From: a candidate division Zixibacteria bacterium SM23_81
GTDB taxonomy: Bacteria > SM23-81
NCBI GenBank assembly: GCA_001304015.1
Contig: LJUY01000044.1
Coordinates: 1 to 23,621, forward strand
DNA length: 23,621 nt
Reading direction: 5' to 3'
Made by a program: the position numbers and the translations under genes. Positions 7,150 to 13,956 of the stretch are shown piece after piece; position 1 is the stretch's first letter, and each line of letters opens with the position of its first letter. The notes under the pieces were generated by a model. The model made no database searches. It was not told the DNA's origin and worked only from the letters and a program-made list of their open reading frames with translations.

Positions 7150-8259
7150 TCATTTCCGCTCTGGCGGTTCTATATTGGTCACATGCCCGTCGAACTCACC
7201 AACCGCCTGCGAAAATCCCGACTCCTTCTCGCCGGCGACGGCCGTCACCTGATAGTAATAATGGGTCAAGGTATCGCCCACCGTGCCGGTATCGTCTAGG
7301 TAGAAAGCCTCCGCTGTGGAGTCAAAGGGGGGTGGGCTGGGCGAGAAGAAGGGCACGGTGTCCCGATAGACGTGATAGAGATCCACCTCTATGGGATTGC
7401 CATTGGTATCGACCACAACCGGCGACCACTGCAACAACAAATCATTCTCGACCAGGTCGATGGTCAGGTCGTCTATCCCGTCCGGCACGGGGGTGAGCAC
7501 CGGCTTCTGGATGGCCTGGAGCACCTCTTGAGTACTGTTGTCCTGAACAAAAGCCACGATTCTGCAATTCTCCACCGCCCACACTGTTAGTATGGGGAAA
7601 TCTTGGGAGACGGTCACGGTCTCGCCCTCGGCGATGGTGATGGGCACCCCCAAGTGATCGGGGCGATAATCCCGCAGCAACTGATTGTAAGTCTTTCCTC
7701 CATAGTATACGCCGTCCTCGACGACGGCCACGCGCACCCGCAGGGTGGTGAAGGGAATGGTGTCCGTGGCCACCACCTCCACGTGGGCGGTACCACTGTC
7801 GGCCTTGGGAAAATCGACCTGAAGATCAAGGGTGACGGGACTGGACACAGACAACCTGTTACCAATCAATATTTTATAGTCTGACCTCGTGGCAGGAACG
7901 CTGCCTGAATGACCCGTTTTATCTGTAATGCCATCGGCCCACAGGGTGGGCGTCCAATGGGCCCAACCCTGACCTGGAACGAGGGTTGCCGGATACCAGA
8001 AAAACCTATCATAGGCATCCTGGGAATATCCCCCACAGGCATTATGCACTTCATTTCGAATTACGGCTAACTCAGAAGGGGCGAAATCGTACTCGACAAC
8101 ACTGTCAAGCGCCGGATTGGCGATTGTGCAGGCCCCTCAGTAGCAACTGGTAAACAATTCCGCCAGCACACAGCGCTGTGTGGCGCCCACGGAGCCAACC
8201 AGTAGCAAACCCAGGTAAAAACTGATTACCCAGAATACAATTAGCTTCTTTTTTTGCAT
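7150..8259 (-). CDS. Secreted Omp28-like thioredoxin-fold protein, predicted selenoprotein (Sec41, UxxC)
   Basis: 369 codons when TGA at 8137-8139 is read through. ATG at 8259 has a strong GGAGG 5 nt upstream and opens a signal peptide (hydrophobic residues about 6-26). Next comes RCVLAELFTSCY, then TGA as codon 41, then GACTIANPALDSVVEYDF in the same frame with no break. This makes a UxxC motif (U41, Cys44) of thioredoxin type; the cis-Pro is at 104 in WTPTLWADG. A C-terminal fibronectin-like domain (about 265-369) includes LLLQWSPVVVDTNGNP. The paralog at 8552-9649 has TGA at the same codon, and the lipoprotein at 5998-7005 has Cys there. The gene ends with its own TGA stop at 7150-7152. 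A caller that treats TGA as stop would report only a truncated ORF from about 8049. The function, thiol or peroxide redox chemistry in the envelope, is inferred. Confidence 0.85.
8110..8139 (-). promoter_or_regulatory. Candidate SECIS hairpin after the in-frame TGA (first paralog)
   Basis: Directly 3' of TGA (8139-8137), 14 nt are followed by CGCC (8122-8119), loop AATCC and GGCG (8113-8110). The loop begins 18 nt after the TGA, inside the spacing used by bacterial SECIS elements. A further weak CTG/CAG pairing could form a lower stem, using CAG just 3' of the span. The loop lacks a G, which many bacterial SECIS loops contain, so this is weaker than the element in the second paralog. Confidence 0.4.
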
Positions 8260-8324
8260 GTTTCCTCCAAGTCAAAATGGCTGAGAACAAAAACAGGACT
8301 TTTTTCATTTCGTCCTTAATTTAC

Positions 8325-8353
8325 ATCTTATCATATCTCTCGCTTTTTGTCAA
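8325..8353 (-). promoter_or_regulatory. Sigma70-type promoter of the first TGA-containing paralog
   Basis: Minus strand: TTGACA (8353-8348), 17-bp spacer, TAAGAT (8330-8325), with an extended -10 TGA directly upstream of the -10. The -10 lies 66 bp from the ATG at 8259, virtually the same as in the second paralog (67 bp). Confidence 0.85.
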
Positions 8354-8551
8354 GCATTAATTCAAAAATGTCCTTTTAACAGGTGCTGCTTGCTGCGCTT
8401 TTGGTATTAAATTCTGATAATCTAACAATCTCCCGTTGGCTATCCGGTGAAGCAGCCTTATCGATAAGTACCTTAGTTCAGACACCCAGATGTGAACTCA
8501 GGTTTTGGTTAACGCTCTGGAGGTCTAATGTGAATTTAAGCCCTATCTTCA

Positions 8552-9649
8552 CTACTTTGCGGGGAGAATGTTAATATCCATCTCTCCAACTTGTCCAGAT
8601 AACCCAGATTCCTTACCGCCAGATACGGCCATTACCGAGTAAAAGTAATGAGTTCCAGTGTCTCCTACCACACCAGTATCGTCCACATAGAAGGTGTCCA
8701 CGGTGCTGTCGAGAAGAATACCGCCAAGCGAAAAGAAGGCCACTGTATCTCGATAGATGCGATAGAAATCTACCGCCAAGGGATTTCCCTGAGTGTCTGC
8801 GGTCACCGCTGACCAATCCAACCTCAGGTCATCTCCGACCAGAGTGACTATCAGATCGGCGACCTCCTCGGGGACGGGGACAACGACTGGACTCTGGATG
8901 GCCTGGAGTACCTCCCGGGTGGTATCATTCTGCACGAAAGCCACGATCTCACAATTCTCCGCATTCCAAGCTGTTGGGATGACAAAATTCTCAGAGTGGT
9001 TTACGGTATCGCCCTCTACCATGCTCAGGGGTATACCGAGCGTGTCGGGAAAATAATCCCGCAGAACCTGATCGAAGACCCTTTGTCCGGAGATGAGGCC
9101 AGACTCGATGACGGCCATGCGCAGCTTTAGACCTGTGAAGGCAATCGTATCTGTGGCCACCACCTCCACGTTAACGATACCGCTGTCGTCCTTGGTGGGA
9201 AACTCGATGTGAAGATCAAGGGATAGCGGGCTGGGCACAGCTCGCCGGGCCTCAATTTTGGCCTTATAGACGGACCGAGTTGAATCCACGTCAACGACAT
9301 AGTACGTCTGCTGGTCGACGCCGTCACACCACAATGTAGGAGTCCAATGATCCTCCCAACCGAAGAGCGGATGATAAGTGGCTGGATAATAATTGAATCG
9401 GCTTTTGACTTCGGCTTTATAAAAGATGCTGCCTTCCACATGATTGCGAATCACAGCCAGCTCAGAAGAGCTGAAATCGTACTCGACAACACTGTCAAGC
9501 GCCGCATCGGCGGTCGGACAGTCGAATCACATGGTGCTGGTGAACATCTCAGCCAGCACACAGTGCTCTGTGGCTCCCGGCCTGCTCACCAGAATAAGGC
9601 CAGCCACCAAGGCGAGTCCCAGAAAGAGACACAATTTCTTTGCTTCCAT
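8552..9649 (-). CDS. Secreted Omp28-like thioredoxin-fold protein, predicted selenoprotein (Sec41, UxxC), second paralog
   Basis: 365 codons when TGA at 9527-9529 is read through; stop TAG at 8552-8554. ATG at 9649 has AGGAG 5 nt upstream. A signal peptide (about residues 7-26) is followed by HCVLAEMFTSTM, TGA as codon 41, then FDCPTADAALDSVVEYDF in the same frame: UxxC with Cys44. Cis-Pro 104 is in WTPTLWCDG. The later part (VNVEVVATDTIAFTGLKLRM, and the fibronectin-like end DDTGVVGDTGTHYFYSV) aligns throughout with the first paralog. Next to the TGA the two genes are nearly identical in DNA (GCGCTTGACAGTGTTGTCGA in both), so they are a fairly recent duplication that kept the TGA. Independent promoters suggest separate control. 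Alternative readings, sequencing error or pseudogene, are unlikely because both copies have the same TGA and otherwise open frames. Confidence 0.85.
9492..9529 (-). promoter_or_regulatory. Candidate SECIS hairpin after the in-frame TGA (second paralog)
   Basis: After TGA (9529-9527) and 5 nt comes a two-part stem: CTGTC (9521-9517) pairs with GACAG (9496-9492); inside, CGCCG (9512-9508) pairs with CGGCG (9504-9500), with internal loop CGAC/CTT and apical loop ATG. The apical loop starts 19 nt after TGA and contains a G, matching the general bacterial SECIS plan. Part of the pairing is also imposed by coding for ADAALD. Confidence 0.55.
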
Positions 9650-9715
9650 ACACACTCCTGGTTGAGAGTGCACCTGGAAATATGACCCAATTCATTCCAA
9701 TTTATCTATTGTTTC

Positions 9716-9744
9716 ATTTTATCACACCCTAGTTTTTTTGTCAA
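9716..9744 (-). promoter_or_regulatory. Sigma70-type promoter of the second TGA-containing paralog
   Basis: Minus strand: TTGACA (9744-9739), 17-bp spacer, TAAAAT (9721-9716), extended -10 TGA before the -10. Layout and distance to the ATG match the promoter of the first paralog. Confidence 0.87.
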
Positions 9745-9897
9745 GAGGAAATCTCCAAAAGAGAAATTTCACAGTTTTTCCCCTTTTTTCACTGCCTCAT
9801 TTCAAGATAAAAAATCCAAGTCATCTTCAAAACAATCCTGCGGCAATATGCAAAGCTCCAAACAATAGGAAGAGTTTGGAGAACTCACATGCTGCCA

Positions 9898-10023
9898 CTA
9901 TTTGCTGGATAGAAGGCTTCTATCCAGCTCCCCGACCAGTCCGGAGAACTCCGATTCTTTGTAGCCAGACACTGACGTCACAGCATAAAAGTGATGTGTC
10001 CCGGTATCGCCCACTACTCGAGT
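9898..10023 (-). pseudogene. C-terminal remnant of another Omp28-like paralog
   Basis: The minus-strand frame ending at TAG (9898-9900) reads RVVGDTGTHHFYAVTSVSG, then YKESEFSGLVGELDRSLLSSK. This is clearly homologous to the last ~42 residues of the gene at 8552 (VVGDTGTHYFYSVMAVSGGK, then ESGLSGQVGEMD). Homology stops at about 10023, where A/T-rich sequence and the promoter region of fbaB begin. No start codon or signal peptide precedes it, so it is a truncated copy. The TGA-bearing N-terminal part is absent. Confidence 0.85.
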
Positions 10024-10056
10024 AAGGTCCTATCAAAAAAATTTTTTATTTTCCCC

Positions 10057-10085
10057 TTGACAAACATGGGTGTGAAAGGTGTAAA
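10057..10085 (+). promoter_or_regulatory. Possible promoter of fbaB
   Basis: TTGACA (10057-10062), 17-bp spacer, TGTAAA (10080-10085). The -35 is perfect, the -10 weak. The leader to the ATG at 10222 would be about 130 nt; I see no strong hairpin in it. It is the only plus-strand promoter candidate before the only plus-strand gene. Confidence 0.45.
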
Positions 10086-10221
10086 TAGAATATGAAGTCG
10101 GGTAATGTACAGAGAATCAAATACGAAAAAATCAGCTTCTCGAAATCAGGTGAATATTTACAGAATAACTCAATAATCAATAACTCAAGTAAAACTTTGA
10201 ACTTTGACAAGGAGGGCTGTC

Positions 10222-11274
10222 ATGGTAAAAAAAATCAAGGAGCTCTTGGGGAAAGAGGCCACCCAGCTCCTCAACCATTCCTGTGCATTTCCCAAAGAGC
10301 AGCTCCATCTGCCCGGACCCGATTTCGTGAACCGGGTCTTTAGCCTCTCTGACCGACATCCCGCAGTTCTTCGTAACCTGCAGACTCTCTTCGATCATGG
10401 CCGCCTAGCCAAGACGGGCTATGTGTCCATCCTGCCCGTCGACCAGGGCGTCGAGCATAGCGCGGGGGCTTCCTTTGCTCCCAATCCCATCTACTTCGAT
10501 CCCGAAAACATCGTCAAGCTGGCCATAGAGGGCGGCTGCAATGCCGTGGCCTCCACCCTGGGCATTCTGGGGGCCATCGCCAGAAAGTACGCTCATCAGA
10601 TCCCCTTCATCGTGAAAATCAATCACAATGAGCTGCTCACCTATCCCAACGAATTCGACCAGATCCTCTTCGCCAACGTGGAGCAGGCCTTCGACATGGG
10701 GGCAGCGGCCGTCGGTGCCACCATCTATTTTGGCTCCCCAGAGAGCAACCGGCAAATCCAGGAAATCTCCGAGGCGTTTCAGTACGCCCATGAGATGGGC
10801 ATGTTCACCGTTCTCTGGGCTTACCTCCGCAATCCGGCTTTCAAAACCAAGGAAAAAGATTACCACACCGCCGCCGATCTCACCGGACAGGCCAATTACC
10901 TGAGCGCCACTATAGAGGCCGACATCGTCAAACAAAAGCAGCCCACTAATAACGGCGGCTACACCGCCCTCAAGTTCGGCAGAACCCATGAGAAGGTCTA
11001 CACCGAGCTGACCACCGATCACCCCATCGACCTGACGCGGTACCAAGTGATAAACTGCTATATGGGACGCGTCGGGCTAATCAACTCAGGGGGCGCTTCG
11101 ACGGGAGCGGGCGATCTGGAGCAGGCCGTGAGGACGGCGGTGATCAACAAGCGGGCCGGGGGGATGGGGCTTATCTCTGGCCGGAAGGCCTTCCAGAAGC
11201 CCATGAAGGAGGGCGTCAAATTACTGAATGCCATTCAGGACGTGTATTTGTGTGAGGAGGTGACGGTGGCATAG
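10222..11274 (+). CDS. fbaB: Class I fructose-bisphosphate aldolase (FbaB/DhnA type)
   Basis: Cleaves fructose 1,6-bisphosphate to dihydroxyacetone phosphate and glyceraldehyde 3-phosphate (and the reverse in gluconeogenesis), in the cytoplasm, using a Schiff-base lysine. 350 residues, the usual length of E. coli FbaB. Visible marks: [10 protein letters not shown] (71-80), the Schiff-base candidate Lys237 in [10 protein letters not shown], the phosphate-binding SGGASTG (289-295) and [13 protein letters not shown] near the C-terminus. ATG at 10222 is preceded by GGAGGG at 5 nt; an in-frame upstream ATG at 10204 has no such site. It stands alone, opposite in direction to every other gene in the window, with its own promoter candidate and terminator. 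Confidence 0.96.
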   Translation: MVKKIKELLGKEATQLLNHSCAFPKEQLHLPGPDFVNRVFSLSDRHPAVLRNLQTLFDHGRLAKTGYVSILPVDQGVEHSAGASFAPNPIYFDPENIVKLAIEGGCNAVASTLGILGAIARKYAHQIPFIVKINHNELLTYPNEFDQILFANVEQAFDMGAAAVGATIYFGSPESNRQIQEISEAFQYAHEMGMFTVLWAYLRNPAFKTKEKDYHTAADLTGQANYLSATIEADIVKQKQPTNNGGYTALKFGRTHEKVYTELTTDHPIDLTRYQVINCYMGRVGLINSGGASTGAGDLEQAVRTAVINKRAGGMGLISGRKAFQKPMKEGVKLLNAIQDVYLCEEVTVA

Positions 11275-11367
11275 TGGTGAGAAGCGGCAAGTGGCAGTGG
11301 CATTTGGCAGCAAAGAATGGCAACAGCAATGGCAATGAAAAGAGGAGGCAGGAAGCAGGATGCAGTA
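11275..11367. other. Low-complexity GGCA-rich spacer after fbaB
   Basis: Short runs of ggca/gcaa (ggcaagtggcagtggcattt, ggcaacagcaatggcaatga) without a coding frame of note. Part of a 558-bp gene-free stretch to 11832 that otherwise holds the terminators and palindromes listed separately. Confidence 0.6.
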
Positions 11368-11388
11368 GGGGCACGACGTGCCCCTTTT
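11368..11388 (+). terminator. Rho-independent terminator of fbaB
   Basis: GGGGCACG and CGTGCCCC around a single A, in practice a shorter stem with a small loop, followed by TTTT. About 95 bp downstream of the stop. The same palindrome type occurs at 1531-1546. Confidence 0.6.
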
Positions 11389-11482
11389 CGGATACCTGTA
11401 TTCTGATCTCGGCGCTCGCTGTGCGATACGATTTTCCGTTGTCGGAGATTGGGTAATCGAAGCTCAACAGATTTTTTCATTA

Positions 11483-11665
11483 TGTCATTCCCGCGAAAGC
11501 GGGAATCCAGCGACTTTTCCAAATGTTCTCAAACAATTCGATCGCCGTGGATGTTATCAGCCACAGCATGTCTACTCCATCACCTTTCTACCCTGGCGGA
11601 TGATAACATCCGCCAGGAGCAGGAAAAATGAGATCCTCCGGCCTTTTCAAGGCCTCAGAATGACA
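11483..11665. repeat. Composite palindromic intergenic repeat (REP-like)
   Basis: The element is bounded by inverted ends TGTCATTC (11483-11490) and GAATGACA (11658-11665). Inside are: ATTCCCGC GAAA GCGGGAAT (11487-11506), the common REP-like palindrome of many bacteria that resembles the neisserial dRS3 core; ggatgttatca (11549-11559) inverted against tgataacatcc (11601-11611); CTGGCGGATG ATAA CATCCGCCAG (11593-11616); and GGCCTT TTC AAGGCC (11640-11654). No gene is visible. It may be two REP units in inverted orientation or a non-autonomous mobile element. Confidence 0.75.
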
Positions 11666-11701
11666 GAAAAAGAAAGCCGTCGTGTGAGGCCACCCGACGG
11701 C
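11666..11701 (-). terminator. Rho-independent terminator of the 13119-11833 transcript
   Basis: Minus strand: GCCGTCG (11701-11695) pairs with CGACGGC (11682-11676), 12-nt loop, then TTTCTTTTTC. It is positioned 130 bp after the stop of the serine hydrolase gene. Confidence 0.65.
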
Positions 11702-11775
11702 ACGAAAGGAGTGAAGAGAGGGGCAGTGCTCGTCCCTTATCTTTTCACAGATTCCGAAGCCCTATTCTCTGGTTC

Positions 11776-11829
11776 CGATTAACGAGTCCCGGGTTTTTCC
11801 GATTACCGATCAACGATAACCGATTACCG
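11776..11829. repeat. Degenerate short direct repeats of cgattaccg
   Basis: Four copies of cgatta(a/c)cg or close variants, at 11776, 11800, 11814 and 11821, directly after the stop of the serine hydrolase gene. Role unknown; they could be slippage products or protein-binding sites. Confidence 0.5.
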
Positions 11830-11832
11830 GTT

Positions 11833-13119
11833 TCACTCCTGATAATCCATCTCAAACCGACTCAGATCGGACGTATGCTTTCTGTCCCGCTTTAGCTCGT
11901 GTTCGTAGATGACTCTTCCCAGATTGGCCAAGAACGGCAGCCCAATATCATCGTATTCATAGTGATCGTCATTGAAGATCTGATTCTCATTCACGTAGAT
12001 CATGGCCGTCAGCAGAAACTCGATCTTCTTCTCGAAATCCACGATATAGGCGTTGTCCGTGAGAGTCCCGTAGGCCAGACCGGACTTGCTGAAGATACGG
12101 ATGTGGTCGGGAATGGGATCCTTGCTGTCGCCGAACATGAAGAATTTCACGTAGCTGTCGTTATACTCCTCTGGATCGTACTGGGGATATCGGCTCTCCC
12201 TGGGCATCATGGACATGACCTTGTACAACAGCTCATAGTCATCCTCGGTCAGGTTGAAGCGACGCTTTTCGGGCACGGCTTGGGGGAACATGATGGCCTG
12301 GAGCAAACCCTGAAGGACGTCCAGGGAGACGTAATTCGAGCGAGTAAAATCCTTGGGCTCGTGGTACATTTTCCCTCCGCTGATATACCCCTTGCCGCGC
12401 AGGATGGGTTCGGGGGCGCTGTACTGGGTGGGATTGTAGACCAGGGGCTGCTGGTAGATGATCCTGTCGCCATCATAGAAGCTGAAGGGATTGGTGTTGC
12501 GGTTCTGGTCCGATGTGCGGGCAATGGCCAGGCGATGAGTGATGCGAATATTCCCATAACCCTTTCCCCAGAGGGTCTCGTTCAGATATCGCTGCCCCAG
12601 GAACTCGTACAGCCGATTGTAGGCGTCGTTGTCGCTGACCACGAACAGCTTCTTGACATAATGGGAAATGGAGGGCAGTCCCGTGGGGGAGGTCTCGTCT
12701 TGCTCCACACTCGTCTGAGCGGTATAGGCGCTGTCGATACGCAACGGGGTGTATTTATCCAGCCCCTCGACGCCCAGCTCGTTGAGCTTCTCCAGGGCCA
12801 GAAAGGCGGCGGCCAACTTGATGGAGCTGGCTGGATAGAAATAGGCCTCCGGATCGAACCTGAAGGTATAAGTCAGAAAATGTGGCTTATTCTCCCCGTC
12901 GCGGTCGATCTGGGTGTACAGAATTTGTACTTCATGCTTATCCAGTTGCGCCAAAACCTGCCCGAACAAGTCCGGCCGCGACTTCAACAGTTTCTCTATG
13001 AAGCCGTCTTTCCCAGCAGCCTGAGCATGAAAAGCGCCAGTGAAAAGCAACATCATGACCATTACCCCATGAGAAATGCGCCATCGGATTCGCATCCTGG
13101 ATCTGTTTCGCGGTTTCAT
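11833..13119 (-). CDS. Secreted serine hydrolase of the beta-lactamase/penicillin-binding superfamily
   Basis: 428 residues. The N-terminus has a charged stretch and then a signal peptide (about 18-34, ending AQA). Three superfamily motifs are in order: SSIK (98-101, SxxK with nucleophile Ser98), SDN (162-164) and KSG (345-347, the KTG box). This matches the class A beta-lactamase-like 'Beta-lactamase2' family. The spacing between SDN and KSG (over 180 residues) is longer than in true class A enzymes (about 100), because an insert lies between about 180 and 300. So a resistance role should not be assumed; a peptidase or esterase is as likely. It starts 12 bp after the methyltransferase stop and ends the cluster before a terminator. 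The long frame on the opposite strand is a shadow. Confidence 0.85.
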   Translation of the reverse strand: MKPRNRSRMRIRWRISHGVMVMMLLFTGAFHAQAAGKDGFIEKLLKSRPDLFGQVLAQLDKHEVQILYTQIDRDGENKPHFLTYTFRFDPEAYFYPASSIKLAAAFLALEKLNELGVEGLDKYTPLRIDSAYTAQTSVEQDETSPTGLPSISHYVKKLFVVSDNDAYNRLYEFLGQRYLNETLWGKGYGNIRITHRLAIARTSDQNRNTNPFSFYDGDRIIYQQPLVYNPTQYSAPEPILRGKGYISGGKMYHEPKDFTRSNYVSLDVLQGLLQAIMFPQAVPEKRRFNLTEDDYELLYKVMSMMPRESRYPQYDPEEYNDSYVKFFMFGDSKDPIPDHIRIFSKSGLAYGTLTDNAYIVDFEKKIEFLLTAMIYVNENQIFNDDHYEYDDIGLPFLANLGRVIYEHELKRDRKHTSDLSRFEMDYQE

Positions 13120-13131
13120 CCCTTATTTTCC

Positions 13132-13914
13132 TCAGTTCCCCTGAGTATTCTGTGACCTAAACAGAACCACTTTGGAACAATAGCCCAGCCCCTCTTTCTC
13201 AATATCTTTCCCGAATTTCCTCCAGACCTCCTCGAAAGGAGCTGCTGGGATCCCATATATCTTGGGGACGTTTTGGCAGGCAAACTGGATGTACTCCCGA
13301 GCCTGTGATGGTGTCAGCTTTCTTCCGGTGTAATAAGGTTCCTTTCCGACAAGCGAAAATCCAGCATCTGAAAGCATCTTCTCATATACTTGAGCGCTCA
13401 GCCAGGTGGCCCCACAAGTATAGGAAAACACCTGTATCTCCAGCTGCTGCGCCCTGCTCTCCATCTCCTCTGGAGGCATGGCCACAAACCAGAACTCGCC
13501 CTCCGGCTTGAGAACTCGGCTTACCTCCACGAAGGTTTGAGCAACGCCCGCTCTTTTCCGGGTCATGTGTATGTCTTCCAATCCCAGAAAATTCACAACC
13601 AGATGGAAGACTCTATTTCGAAAACCCATCCTAGTGGCATCCATCTGTGCTGCTTTGATGCGATTCGAGAGGCCTCGTTTGAGAACGTTATTTCGAGTCT
13701 TGTGCATGTCGGATGCGGACACATCGATAGCCACTATCCTCACGTCGCTTTTGTAATTCGCGATCTCCAGAGCGAAGTACCCATATCCTGTGGCCAGATC
13801 CAGAAGGCACATTCCCGGCTGCAGGGGCAGTTTCTCGGCGATCTGACGCCGCACGCCACCGATCTTATCGAAGAAACCGGAATATTCACTTTCAGCTAAG
13901 TAATCCTCGTTCAT
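13132..13914 (-). CDS. SAM-dependent methyltransferase
   Basis: 260 residues, cytoplasmic. Class I Rossmann fold: motif I LLDLATGYGYFALEIA (about 37-52), the acidic ribose-binding position Asp64 in RIVAIDVS, AQMDATRMGF, a motif-IV like LVVNFLGLED, and VSRVLKPEGEFWFVAMP as a post-motif strand. This is the Methyltransf_11/25 group; substrate unknown. No targeting signal is present. It lies 42 bp after the DJ-1/PfpI gene and 12 bp before the serine hydrolase gene, so is probably in the same transcript. The ribosome binding site is weak (GAG before ATG at 13914). Confidence 0.88.
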   Translation of the reverse strand: MNEDYLAESEYSGFFDKIGGVRRQIAEKLPLQPGMCLLDLATGYGYFALEIANYKSDVRIVAIDVSASDMHKTRNNVLKRGLSNRIKAAQMDATRMGFRNRVFHLVVNFLGLEDIHMTRKRAGVAQTFVEVSRVLKPEGEFWFVAMPPEEMESRAQQLEIQVFSYTCGATWLSAQVYEKMLSDAGFSLVGKEPYYTGRKLTPSQAREYIQFACQNVPKIYGIPAAPFEEVWRKFGKDIEKEGLGYCSKVVLFRSQNTQGN

Positions 13915-13956
13915 TCTATTGAGCTCTTTAAAAAGTTGTGCTCATGATACTACCTC

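Noticed and set aside
8105-8308. 67-codon minus-strand ORF starting MKKVLFLFSAIL upstream of the first TGA gene
   Set aside because: The first residues resemble a signal peptide and AAGGA precedes the ATG, but it runs in another frame through the TGA gene and has no recognisable protein after residue 14.
8400-8551. Terminator after the second TGA gene
   Set aside because: An AGTTCA/TGAACT inverted pair is present, but without a T tract or GC-rich stem, so it was not called.
7150-9649. Whole-genome reassignment of TGA to Trp or Gly as the reason for the in-frame TGA codons
   Set aside because: TGA ends several clearly complete genes here (stops at 2339, 3810, 5998, 7150, 21312, 23124), and the TGA in question sits exactly on an active-site column.
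7150-9649. The two TGA genes as pseudogenes
   Set aside because: Only one stop each, at the same codon, with open frames, promoters, ribosome sites and (for the first) a terminator intact.
10405-11046. 213-codon minus-strand ORF opposite fbaB
   Set aside because: fbaB is full length with catalytic residues; the reverse frame is its mirror.
11899-13155. 418-codon plus-strand ORF opposite the serine hydrolase gene
   Set aside because: The minus strand has the SxxK, SDN and KSG motifs and a signal peptide; the plus-strand product is an antisense shadow without family features.
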